Below are positions 26,576 to 36,365 of a stretch of 64,000 nt of DNA, piece after piece. The DNA is taken from positions 1,592,706-1,656,705 of the forward strand of contig SNVD02002577.1 of assembly GCA_013180625.2 (NCBI GenBank), written 5' to 3'. The stretch's first letter is position 1; the number at the start of each line of letters is the position of its first letter. Under the pieces are notes generated by a model. That model saw only the letters and a program-made list of their open reading frames with translations. It was not told where the DNA came from and did not search any database. The translations under genes were made by a program, and so were the position numbers. This stretch comes from Boswellia sacra. Taxonomy: Eukaryota; Streptophyta; Magnoliopsida; Sapindales; Burseraceae.

Positions 26576-27770
26576 AGGTTTACCAAGATCTTGATTTCTT
26601 TTCTCCATTTGAAGTGCTAGAGCAATTATGAACACGTAATGCCTAAGGTAGAGTTACCTTAAATTTAAAAGGCGATTGATGCCCGAGGTACTATTACCCA
26701 AATTCACCAAGAAAGGCAGATTGGTGTCTAAGGTACTATTACCCAAATTCAACAGGAAAGGTGATCTGGCGCTCATGGTACTATTACGTAAATTCACCAA
26801 AAAGACTCGTAGCACAATGTGATGGCTCGACCAAGACCTTAATTTATTTTCTCCGTTTAAAATGCTAGAGCAAACATGGGCATGCGATGTCTAAGGTCGA
26901 GTTACCTTAAACTTGAACGGCGGATTAGCACCTGAGGTACTAATACCCAAATTCACCAAGAAAGACAATTTGGCGCCTAAGGTACTATTACCTAAATTCA
27001 TCTGGGAGATTCCTAGCACAATATGATGGGTCGACTAGGACCTTACTTATTATCTCTATTTGAAGTGCTACAGTAATTGCAAGCATTCGATGTCTAAAGT
27101 AGAATTACTTTAAATTTAAAAGGCGGATTGGCATCCGAGATACTGTTACCCAAATTCATCAGGAAAGACGATCCAATACCTAAGTACTATTACCCGAATT
27201 CACTAGGGAAGATTCTTAGCACAATGTGATAGGTAGACCAGAGCCTTGGTTTATTTTCTCTATTTGAAATGCTAAAGCAACCATAGGACATGTGATGCCT
27301 AGGATATAAATGCCTTACATTTTTGTTATTGTGAGATTTGTTTAAGGTAAATTTGCATTCTATTTGAATGATTCGCCATATGAGGTTTTCCGTGTAATGC
27401 ATCTGGTTGACCAGCATCATTGTATATGTTTACCACCTAAAATGCTAAAATGATAGATGACCATCTGATGCCTCCAATGCAACTACTTTGTTTTTTAATA
27501 GAATGCCAAGAAAGATACTTACATTAATGTATTTGATTAGCCAAGACCTCTATTTATGGTTGCCATTTGAGATACTAACCTGACTAAGGTGAAGTTATCT
27601 TATATGCAAATAAATCGTCATGATCAATACTTGGTACAGTGTTACAACACTAGTTGACGAAATGCTTTAGTTGTGATCACCATTTAAAATGGTAACATGA
27701 TTGAAAGGCACACAATACCTAAGGTATGCCAAGTTACTCATATCCTTTTTTGACCAAGCTCTTATTTGGA
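26576..27770 (+). repeat. Degenerate two-level tandem array within the gypsy remnant
   Basis: Units of roughly 200-260 bp start near 26578, 26830, 27030 and 27235, each with CC(A)AG(A)(T/C)CTT...TTTCTC...TTTGAA(G/A)TGCTA followed by ATGYCTAAGGTAGAGTTACCTTAAA. Inside each unit a ~50-60 bp sub-repeat (GGTACTATTACCCAAATTC followed by ACCAAGAAAG) occurs up to three times. More eroded units continue to ~27770. Copies decay toward the right. Confidence 0.8.
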
Positions 27771-29218
27771 ATAGATTAAGATATCACATGAACATGAGGA
27801 TGTGATAACAATCAAAGTACTCCAAACAAAATTCAAATAAATGCTGAAGGCTACATTGTATGAGTTCAATTCTCCAAACACAACAACATAAAATCATATT
27901 CTCCAAAAACAAATGAAAGAAAGCAGATGAGTCATTACCATGATAGAAGATCAAATCTCCTTGTCAACATAAAATCTGTCACAAGTATTAGTAATACCAC
28001 CAGCTCCACAAGTAACACTAATTTTCTCTATGTTATCAACTCTATTGGTGTTATCAACTTCATTGACAGCACCAGCCCTATCAGCGCCACACATTTCATT
28101 AGATATTGTTGAACATCATAGCCTCCATAACTAATATTGATCTCTTCATTAACCTTTTCAAGTGGGAAAAACAATCACAAAAGACAAACTCAAATGATAA
28201 AGGATGAGATAAATACAAATCTTTATCATCAATTTGGGAAGGAAGAAATGTCAAACCTTCCATACATTCAATGTTAAAGGTTGGATTTTATGAAAGCTAC
28301 ATATGAAGACTTCATCTAAATCTTGGTTAACCAGAGGGATTTCAAGAATAGTATCTTTATGCTACTTGTTCATGCCTTGCAACCAATAGCGCCCTTTCCT
28401 TCAAAAGTCACTCTTTGACAATTAATGGCACAATATGAATAAGAACAATTAAGCTTTGTGTTATAATTGGAAGGTCCAACTCGAATTTGGTTAACTAGCC
28501 AAAAGGTGACGCTAAATCGCTTACACTCTAGTAGATCAGAGATGTCAACAAAGTTTTTTCTCCTCTTCTCCAATTATATTGGTATTTTCTCCTTGTATAA
28601 CTTTTTTTTATGGCTATAACTTGAAGGATTTCTCTATTACAACCTTCTTCTCTACAATTTTAGTTGCTGCTTATTTTCCTCTAGTATTTTAGAGCAACAC
28701 AATGACAAATTCACTTATAATCTTACTCTCCTTGCTAAAGAGAAGTTAACATAAAAAGGCACAATAAGTACTATCAGACAAATAGTGAGATTTGTTAGCA
28801 TTTCAATTGACTTTGAAGAAAAGAGCACAATCAAGAGTGTGGTGCTAATGCATATGGAGTATTGCTTCAAGTATGTATTCTTTCAAGAGTCAAGTCGATC
28901 CCAAGCCAAATGCTAATGCTTTGACTTAGAACTTAGAGGGCTAGTTGTTAGATGGAAATATTGGAACGACCAATAAGATCGATATTTGAAGCCACATCAT
29001 CAAGAAAGAGTGATTTTCTTTATTTTAGAAGACTTTATGTTTTTTCTATCCCACATGGTGACTTGAATTTTTGAAGGGCAGATTCTTCATTTTTAATTCA
29101 GTCGACGAAAGCTTCGCCATAACTCTTAGTAGTGAGATTTTTGGTTGACCAAATAATTCTATAACAAAAACTCCATCTCGTCAACGAACAACACAATTAT
29201 CAATTTCATAACAAAAGG

Positions 29219-29863
29219 TGTTGCATGGCATAAATTAATAAATAATTAGGGCGCTACACTCTATGCGAAAGCTTCTCTCCAGGTGTTCTCAAGAAAACAC
29301 TCCTTGTCCAAGTGTTCTCATAAACTCCTTCACAAGCCTTCATGTGTCTTCTAAAGGAGCTTTTTTGTTCTCCGAATGGCTTCACAAGTTCCACGTGTCA
29401 TCACAAACTCTCCTGCATGCACCATGGTGTCAACCAAGCACCATGCATCTCACCACCTGTGAGTTAAATCCCCTATGAATAGGGCCCTTTACTACAAATC
29501 AAGGTTGGGGAACACTCTCTAACTCCCAAAAAACTCTCTAACCCTCTCTTTCTCTTTGTCTCCCCTTAGTCAACCAGATATTTCTCTTCATATTTCAGTC
29601 TGTAACTTGAGCGTTGAAGGATTATCGCTGACCATACCATCGATGCCTCTGAGCTCTTGTTTTCTCTTTGTGTGCAGATCAGTTACAGCATTGGAGCCTC
29701 GATTAACCGAAATATAGCAACCATCTTGACAAACACGTGGCACATTCCCTAATTCCATCCTCCTTCTCCACATATTCCTTTATTTCCTTCCTATTGAGTT
29801 AGATTTTCCACAATAAATACAAATTTTACTAGTAAACTGGAGGTCGACCGATTTTTAGCATCA
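29219..29863 (+). repeat. 3' LTR of the gypsy remnant
   Basis: It probably starts TGTTGCATGG at 29219 just after a short purine tract and ends TTTTTAGCATCA at 29863. The final ~185 bp align with the 5' LTR remnant. The start is inferred from the tract and the TG, and is less certain than the end. Confidence 0.6.
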
Positions 29864-30401
29864 ATATATATATATATATATATATATATGTTTTAATCGA
29901 ATATAACATATATAACTGATTCCATCTGTTATTAACGTCTATTTGAAAGAAGACGTTGTCCATTGAAAATTAAACCAAATTTCAAAAGATTGTTAATGCG
30001 TATATAATGCTAACCGTATATGAAATTCCAAATCTATAAAAAGCTATGAAATACTTTTAATACAATATTACCAACCAATAACATTACATTAGGAAAAAGT
30101 ATGAGTGATTTATTAATTATTTAATCACAAAAGAATATAGGAGAATATCATATTTGCTTTCCTTGCTAAATTAAAATAACAAGAGGCGGAGACATTAGAT
30201 TATATTTGCTTTCTGTGGTCAATGCATGTGATGTTGATAATGAAAATTTCTAGCTATCTGTATAGAAAACAAGCTGCAGTCATATCTTTCCAAACGAACT
30301 AAATAATTGAGGTAAAAAATTGGTAGCGTATTGATATTAAATAAAGTGGATCCATATGAACCTATCGACCAATACTCTCCGATTAATCGATAAAAGAATA
30401 A
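29864..30401. other. Intergenic: (AT)n run and 3' flank of the polygalacturonase gene
   Basis: An (AT)n microsatellite lies at 29864-29889. The stretch 30181-30366 is repeated, diverged, at 33601-33806. No coding region is recognised. Confidence 0.7.
30181..30366 (+). repeat. Local segmental duplication, copy 1
   Basis: It aligns with 33601-33806. Shared phrases include TATTTGCTTTC(T/G)GTGG, TGATAATGAAAATT, AACAAGCTGCAG and AAAGTGGATCC(A/G)TATG(A/G)ACCTAT. It lies immediately downstream of the polygalacturonase stop codon. Confidence 0.75.
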
Positions 30402-32238
30402 TTAAAGACAAGTGGGTAAGCTCAGAATGCCCCCAAAGTTAGCTTTTGCGTTCGAACATGAAGTTAATATTGAAGAATTTTTGGCGCTAATGCCCTCGTA
30501 GCTTAACTCGATGTTAAACAACTCGACACCTTCACAAGGAACCGCTGAACTGCAATCCAAAGTAACAGCCACATTTGAAACCGAGGTGCCCCGGATGTTC
30601 TTGAAATGAACATTGCTGACCTTCACGTTTGATGGCGCTTTAGCAGACTGGATATTCAATCAGAGGAAAGAGCTAATGTAAGTTTTAGTTAAAGCTGTAA
30701 TAAGATTTTAAGATCATTATACAGATATAAACATTACCTTGTCTTCCTTGGAACCGTAATTCTGATCTATTATAATTGGATTCTTAACCCGATCCATGAC
30801 AATGTTCTCGAAAACAATATTGGAAGCTTGAGAAGGAGGTGATGCAGCCCATGTTTTGATCCTCAAACCATTTGTGGTTTTAGATAGAGAGCAATTAGTT
30901 ACAAGAATCCCGCTCACATCTTGCTCATCTTTGTACTTTCCAAGGCTGCCAATGCTGGTAACATCGGAAGACAAAAACATATTGATGGATAAATACTAAT
31001 GTTAAGTCTGTAAGTTTAAGCTTAATTTAGATAAGTTACTTAACATGATATTGAAGCCCTATTGATTTAACTATCACCAATTCGAAATAACTTGACAATG
31101 ACAATTATCAGAACACAACCATAAATAACTTGACAATGACAATTATCAGAGCACGACCATCTAGGATGGAACTTGAGATTGCAGAAAATAAGTGTGCGAA
31201 GTGTAAGTTCAATTTAATTACCTGATGCCATGTCCTGGGCCACAAATAATATTTGAGATGGAAACATTTGTGGTACCATCTCCAATGGAAATGCAATCAT
31301 CTCCAGTTCCAATGTTGCTATTTGATATGTTGACAAGATTGAAACTGCTTAAATGGATCCCGTCTGTGTTGGGGCTGTCATCCGGAGCAGTAATGTTGAG
31401 GTTATGTGCTGTCAAGTTGGTGCTGTCAGTGAGATGCATGTGGAACCCTTTGCTATTCACTGAATTGATATTAGAAATAACAGAGTTGTTCACTTTGCTG
31501 AATTTAATCGACTGCATCAAAAGCTATAAATTAGATCCTTTCAGCGTAAATCAAACCTATATTTGCTCTTACACTGTTAAATGTTAATTAAAACGTAGTT
31601 TCATTATAAGAACAATTTAGAAACTGCCATCCTTACAGCTGGAAGAAGCTGGCACTTTGAGTTTTGGCCACAATCTTTGTATTTCCATGCAGAATCACCT
31701 TGACCGTCAAAAGTTCCTCCACCAGTAATGACTAGACCATCAATTTCTTCAAACAAGAACCACTCGGGCGAGGGATAGTCACTGATATCAGTTGAGGCTT
31801 TTATAGTACCCTGAACCTCCACAACTACAGAGCCGCTGCAAGGCCCTTGAAACTCCACTGGCTGCGTCAGAAATGTTCCTCGAGGTATCAGAACCTTTGC
31901 TGCACCACCAGATTTGCATGCCTTCACCCAAGTCTGAATAAATGCCTGTATAAACACATTATTGTAGGTCAATTCTATAAATAATTAATAAAATTTGATG
32001 ATCTATTCTTTTCTTTTTAACTGTCAGAACTTACCTGCGCATTATTTGTTTTGTCATCTGCAACAGCACCAAATTTTGTGACATCAAACACTGTAGCACC
32101 AGTATCGACAAGGCCACGACTAGGACGAGTTCCAAAGTCAAGGCTATAGCCATCATTTGGTAGTTTTACATCTTTAGCCACACAAGAAAGAAAAGCTAAG
32201 CATAGGAGAAGAACGGCAAAATTCTCTCTGAGGGCCAT
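30402..32238 (-). CDS. Polygalacturonase (GH28), secreted pectin-hydrolysing enzyme
   Basis: Five exons join in frame: 32035-32238, 31637-31945, 31222-31511, 30738-30954 and 30402-30647 (1266 nt, 421 residues). An N-terminal signal peptide is evident (MALRENFAVLLLCLAFLSCVA). All four GH28 hallmark motifs are intact: SPNTDGIHL, GTGDDCISIG, CGPGHGISIGSLG and GLRIKTW. These carry the catalytic aspartates, the His of GHG and the substrate-binding RIK. The enzyme should hydrolyse alpha-1,4 bonds of de-esterified homogalacturonan in the wall. ATG 32238 is preferred over an upstream in-frame ATG at 32259 because the signal peptide then starts at residue 1. Length is normal for the family and nothing appears broken. 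Endo or exo mode cannot be told from sequence. Confidence 0.94.
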
Positions 32239-33084
32239 GGCGTCTTGAGTCCTGAACAACAGTTTAGTTTTTCTTAAAATTGATTTTAGAAATCAGCCAG
32301 AGGCCGCAGAATTTATTCCTTGTCGTTCATATAACTGTTTATTCTATGTTTAGTTACTTTAACTATCAAGAAAATGAGATTCTTCAAGTGGTTAATTTAT
32401 CTCGATTAAGTTAGATCATCCTATATTTGGCACTACAATTCATTCAAAGCAGGACATAATAAGACATTCTGGCTGGCAACGTTTAAGCGTGTTTGCAGCC
32501 CGCAAACAGAAAACTAGTATATTTGCCAACAGTGTGTTTGAATAAACCCTTTTAGTCGCCAAACAGAAAACAGTTATTACCGGAAAATGTATTTTTAGGC
32601 AAACCGAAATAACTATCGGCTAATAGGAAAAGTTTGGTGGTTTTGGAATTGCACAACGGAGGGATGTTCTTTCTTTTTCTTTTTCTTTTTCTTTTTCTTT
32701 TTCTTTTTTAATAAACTCATTAATTCTGATTCTATTGGCTTGTGAATGGTTGCCTAGCAAAATAAATAACTATGTTCTTCTAAATTTTATAGATAATATT
32801 ATGATCAGTTTTCGAGTGGCAATCATTGAATTTTTATTTCTATTACTTAGCATTCAACTTCGAATGTGGAAGAATTTGTTTTTCCTGTTTAAACATTAAT
32901 GTTGTGAGAAAAAAAAACATTTAATGTGTTTCTTATCTATGGCGGAATTGACTACCGATGTTACTTAATGAAGGAATAGACGTCAAATTCTCAAATATTT
33001 TGGATTGGACCAGATATTGCTGTGAGTAATTTATTCTTACATGTTAGGGTAGCGGATAAAGTACAATAGGATATACGGACAACG
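32239..33084. other. Intergenic, includes a (CTTTT)n repeat
   Basis: This is the promoter side of the polygalacturonase gene and the 3' flank of the small gene at 33085-33438. A (CTTTT)n microsatellite lies at about 32668-32709. No other feature was recognised. Confidence 0.65.
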
Positions 33085-33438
33085 TCAAAGACTGTAACTG
33101 TATGTGACAACTGAGGACTCTTCCCTTACAATGCTCCACTTGGATGGGGGGGAGTTCATTTCTCTGCCAAAACCGCTATTTCTTGTAGTGGGTATCGGAG
33201 GTTTCTTGGCAAAATAATCTGTAATCACCACACCACCATATTTATGGGCTGCCTGATTGCAATCAATCTCAGCACTTATATTATAGACCTGGTCAGTTGC
33301 ATGCTTAAATCGATGTCGAGGATGGAGATAGTGATGATGATTTTGATTAAAAAGAGGCCTTGGTTTTTGCCTTGCATATTCGTCCACCAATGCAAAGTCT
33401 TCCAACCCAACTTTTGCGAGGTCTGCTGACACTGCCAT
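33085..33438 (-). CDS. Small uncharacterised plant protein, paralogue A
   Basis: A single-exon frame of 117 residues starts MAVSADLAKVGLEDFALVDEY. It has a His-rich middle (NQNHHHYLHPRHRF) and a conserved-looking block IDCNQAAHKYGGVVITDYFAKK. A TATA box (TATAAAAG on the minus strand, 33515-33522) lies ~80 bp upstream of the ATG. The protein lacks a signal peptide, membrane segment or named domain that I can identify. Its N-terminus and the DC..AA....GV.I.D block match the neighbouring gene at 34804-35040. The paralogy and promoter argue that it is a real gene; the function is unknown. Confidence 0.65.
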   Translation of the reverse strand: MAVSADLAKVGLEDFALVDEYARQKPRPLFNQNHHHYLHPRHRFKHATDQVYNISAEIDCNQAAHKYGGVVITDYFAKKPPIPTTRNSGFGREMNSPPSKWSIVREESSVVTYSYSL

Positions 33439-33514
33439 TTCACCCAGTTCTCTGTTGGCTAAGCTTCTACTAATTAACAGCTTCTGCTATGCCTGGCTAA
33501 AGAGTCATGTAAAC

Positions 33515-33522
33515 CTTTTATA
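33515..33522 (-). promoter_or_regulatory. TATA box of paralogue A
   Basis: The minus strand reads TATAAAAG, ~80 bp upstream of the ATG at 33438. This gives a leader of about 50 nt. Confidence 0.55.
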
Positions 33523-33600
33523 GTGATGTTTTTATTTCATTCTTATTGTAGTGTAGCATCTGGCGTGGTTTCTGATTTCTCACTTTTCTTGCTGACTTAA

Positions 33601-33806
33601 GATAAAAAGCCGTGGAGACATTTGATTTTATTTGCTTTCGGTGGCAAATGCACATGATGCTGATAATGAAAATTCCTACATATCTGTAGAGTAAACAAGC
33701 TGCAGGCATATCTTTCTGCACTAACAGAATAATTGGAAGAAACGGAGTTGTATTCACACTATATTTTGTGTAGAAATGTATAAAGTGGATCCGTATGGAC
33801 CTATAA
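33601..33806 (+). repeat. Local segmental duplication, copy 2
   Basis: Diverged copy of 30181-30366 in the same orientation, located upstream of paralogue A. A small insertion (around 33740-33775) interrupts the alignment before the shared AAAGTGGATCC phrase. Confidence 0.75.
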
Positions 33807-34803
33807 TGATTCTTCCAAGATTTGGGCAGGGTACGGCAAACCGAAGTAGGCGGAGAGAAGGATAAGGGATCGGTAGTCAGAGGGATATCCCGATAAACGA
33901 ATATTCGAATAATATCCCACTTTGTAGTTTTTTCAATAGTGGGAAGATCTGTCCTTCCATTTTGCTTTGCTGACAAAATGGTTTTGAAGTGTTTGGGATT
34001 TGGATAAGGCCTTCGCAGCATCATCATAATGGGTAAAGATAAAATATTAAAGTGGTGTCATATTGGGTAGAATAATCACCATGTGAATTGGGTGGTAGGC
34101 CATAGGCTTCAGAGGCTCTGGCACCTGGCAAAGTTGTCCCATTGACAGAATTAGTAGGCCAATGGATGAATGATGACCAACTGTTCATTTACAATTTGAT
34201 TATCACTGATCATAACAGTATGAACTATCCTAGTCTTGTGTCTACTATCTACTATTTTCACTTAGTGTTTTCAATTTTATTAACGCTGTACTAAAAAATT
34301 GGGGAGTTCATTCTCTTATGCACCAAACTGAGCTGCTTAGTATAGCTCGCAACTCAGTAGGAATTACATCTTTTGAGCTCTTTAGACAGAAATAATAATA
34401 ATGGCAATGATAACAACGACAGAGAAAACTACAACATCTTCGTCAGCAGCAAAAACAGAAAATCTAGTAGAAATCACTACTAATTTCTCAAACATGGTTT
34501 GATACTTATTTACGAGACATAGTTAAAGTATTTGGAACGATAGTTCTCAGGAAAGGTGGGTAGTTCAATTGTACGCTAAAATTTTGCTAATTGAGTGATA
34601 AATTGTAAAAATGATGAAGATAGTCCAAATAATACACAAAGCTATGTATTTTTCCATAGCCACTGTATTTCTTTATGAGCATGAGTTACAATCTGTACAA
34701 ACCTAGAACATAAACGACTACGACATTCCTATGGTTAATATTTGATTTTATTAGTTCTATATGCACTCATGCTACTAGTACTAACAGTATAGCTAGTGAA
34801 ATA

Positions 34804-35040
34804 TCAGAAGTGCTGATAAGGCTCCTGCATAGCTCTTCTTGGACGAAAATCTTTGATGCATACCCCACGGAACAGCTTCGCGACCTTATCACAGTCCATG
34901 TCTTCCACTGGCACTAGGGGAGGGTGCACGGCAACTTTTCCAGCCAATTGAGGTGCCTTTGTCTTCTGCTCTAGGAGCAGCTGGTCGAGAAATTCAAATC
35001 CCTCTCTTCCAATTTTCTCAAGATTAGCTTGAGGCGCCAT
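34804..35040 (-). CDS. Small uncharacterised plant protein, paralogue B
   Basis: A single-exon frame of 78 residues starts MAPQANLEKIGREGFEFLDQL and contains VEDMDCDKVAKLFRGVCIKDF. A TATATATG element (35130-35137, minus strand) lies ~90 bp upstream of the ATG, the same layout as paralogue A. The two proteins share the pattern MA..A.L.K.G.E.F...D at the N-terminus and DC..(A/V)A....GV.I.D later. B lacks the His-rich region and the long tail of A. No named domain or targeting signal is visible. Function unknown. Confidence 0.65.
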   Translation of the reverse strand: MAPQANLEKIGREGFEFLDQLLLEQKTKAPQLAGKVAVHPPLVPVEDMDCDKVAKLFRGVCIKDFRPRRAMQEPYQHF

Positions 35041-35129
35041 CTTAACAGAATTAACAAAAGGAGCTTAGAGCTTGAGATTCAAAGGCTACTGTTTAGTTGA
35101 GATGCAAACTACGGGTCCTGCTTGCTCTA

Positions 35130-35137
35130 CATATATA
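35130..35137 (-). promoter_or_regulatory. TATA-like element of paralogue B
   Basis: TATATATG on the minus strand, ~90 bp upstream of the ATG at 35040. Confidence 0.45.
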
Positions 35138-36224
35138 GTTGGCCATTTCAACATCATGAAATTCTTCTTTAAGGCGCTCTATATACTTTGCGGATTCTTG
35201 TTTATCCATATATCCATCCTTTAGTATCCGGAAAAGTTGGAGAAAAGGACTGATAATTATAGCCTGAATATTTGGTCTCATTTGTAGATTTCTACGCCAA
35301 AATCTGTATTGATTTTAATCACATCCTTTTCTGATCTATTAACTACAATTTTGATAGGTGGAATTCCTCGGTGGAAGTAGCATTTTTTTGGAGGTTTCAT
35401 ATCACAAAATCGATCATTTACCCTCTGCAAATACAAGCATCTTAGAATCAGCTGGCGTTTGATGGTTTGCGGAGATGAACCCACTTCACTCTTTGGTCCA
35501 GCCGTCTGGGTCCACAAGCAGATGGAAAGCACATAAAGCCCCTATTTTTTTTGATATATCCACGGCATTGGTAATTCCAGTGTGAGAAAACAACGGCATC
35601 TAAAAGCAAATGGTATAGGAGGAACAAATTGCAAACTTTGAAAAAGAAACCAATATTGTGGTGGTATTTGTAGGGTCTCCTCTCATAATCACATTAGACA
35701 AACAAGATTAAATATCACTTGGAAATTCATTTTTTATTTCTTTCGTATTTTAATTTCAAAATTCAGTCACTTTCAAATTGCATAGTGTTTCTGTTATGGC
35801 CATAACACATAGAACTAATAAAAACAAAAATGAGAAACGTTAATTGACCAAAATCAGGTCCACCAAAAGATACCACCATTAACCACTCAATTCCTAAAAC
35901 TGAGTCCCGTGTCTGCCGTTTCTCCTCCTCCATATTCATTGGTATACTGCGTTCGTGGCACTGTATATATATTTATTTTATTTCATTTCTGAATATAATT
36001 TGTTTGACGTGGCACAATACGATTACACTATCTAATATGTAATAATGGAACTGGCTGGAGCTGCCTAGGCAGTGCGTTTTCTGGTTTTCTCATCGTAGTT
36101 TTTCCCATTTCCCATCCCAAAAACGGTGGAGAAAAGTCACATTCGGAAGCTCGAACACGCTTTCCCTCTCACTTCTTATCCTGGAATCACCAATTTGATT
36201 TGTCCACCTCTTGCTGTCGCTCAC
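35138..36224. other. Intergenic between divergent promoters
   Basis: This separates paralogue B (minus) from sucrose synthase (plus). Two short minus-strand frames (35278-35532 and 35093-35281) overlap each other and paralogue B's TATA element. One has an amphipathic stretch (FLQLFRILKDGYMDKQ) faintly like a PAH helix pair, but no gene model can be built. Confidence 0.5.
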
Positions 36225-36232
36225 TATATAAA
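36225..36232 (+). promoter_or_regulatory. TATA box of sucrose synthase
   Basis: TATATAAA lies 134 bp upstream of the ATG at 36366, implying transcription start near 36255-36260 and a ~110-nt leader rich in CT tracts. Confidence 0.65.
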
Positions 36233-36365
36233 AACTAAACTCTCCCTCTTCACTTCTCACTCTTCATACTTGTCAAATCCTAGTTCGTTTCCTTATTCCA
36301 ACTTTCATCATCATCGGATACTCTCACGGAAAAGAGCCAGATATTTCTAACCTCGCTGGCAAATC

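Larger units (their letters stand above)
24720..29863 (+). mobile_element. Truncated Ty3-gypsy remnant with protease traces and a tandem array
   Basis: The sequence at 24740-24953 matches the end of 29219-29863, giving a partial 5' LTR and a longer 3' LTR; both end with AG(T/C)ATCA. Just after the 5' LTR comes ACAGTTGTCGTCGTCTATG (24954 onward), a decayed form of the primer-site region typical of plant gypsy elements. Protease-like coding lies at 25606-26144, but no reverse transcriptase or integrase was found. Instead the interior holds a degenerate tandem array (26576-27770) and ~1.4 kb without coding potential. It is probably a Tat-lineage deletion derivative; the lineage is inferred. Confidence 0.7.
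33439..34803. other. Intergenic between the two small paralogues
   Basis: It contains the second copy (33601-33806) of the segment found at 30181-30366. A 169-codon frame on the minus strand (33518-34027) runs straight through that non-coding repeat and paralogue A's TATA box and has no recognisable domain, so I do not call it a gene. Confidence 0.6.

Noticed and set aside
33518..34027. 169-codon minus-strand open frame
   Set aside because: It runs through a diverged non-coding repeat (33601-33806) and overlaps the TATA element of the small gene at 33438; no domain and low-complexity composition.
35093..35532. Minus-strand frames with a faint PAH-like helix
   Set aside because: The frames overlap each other and the TATA element of paralogue B, and no consistent exon chain could be built.
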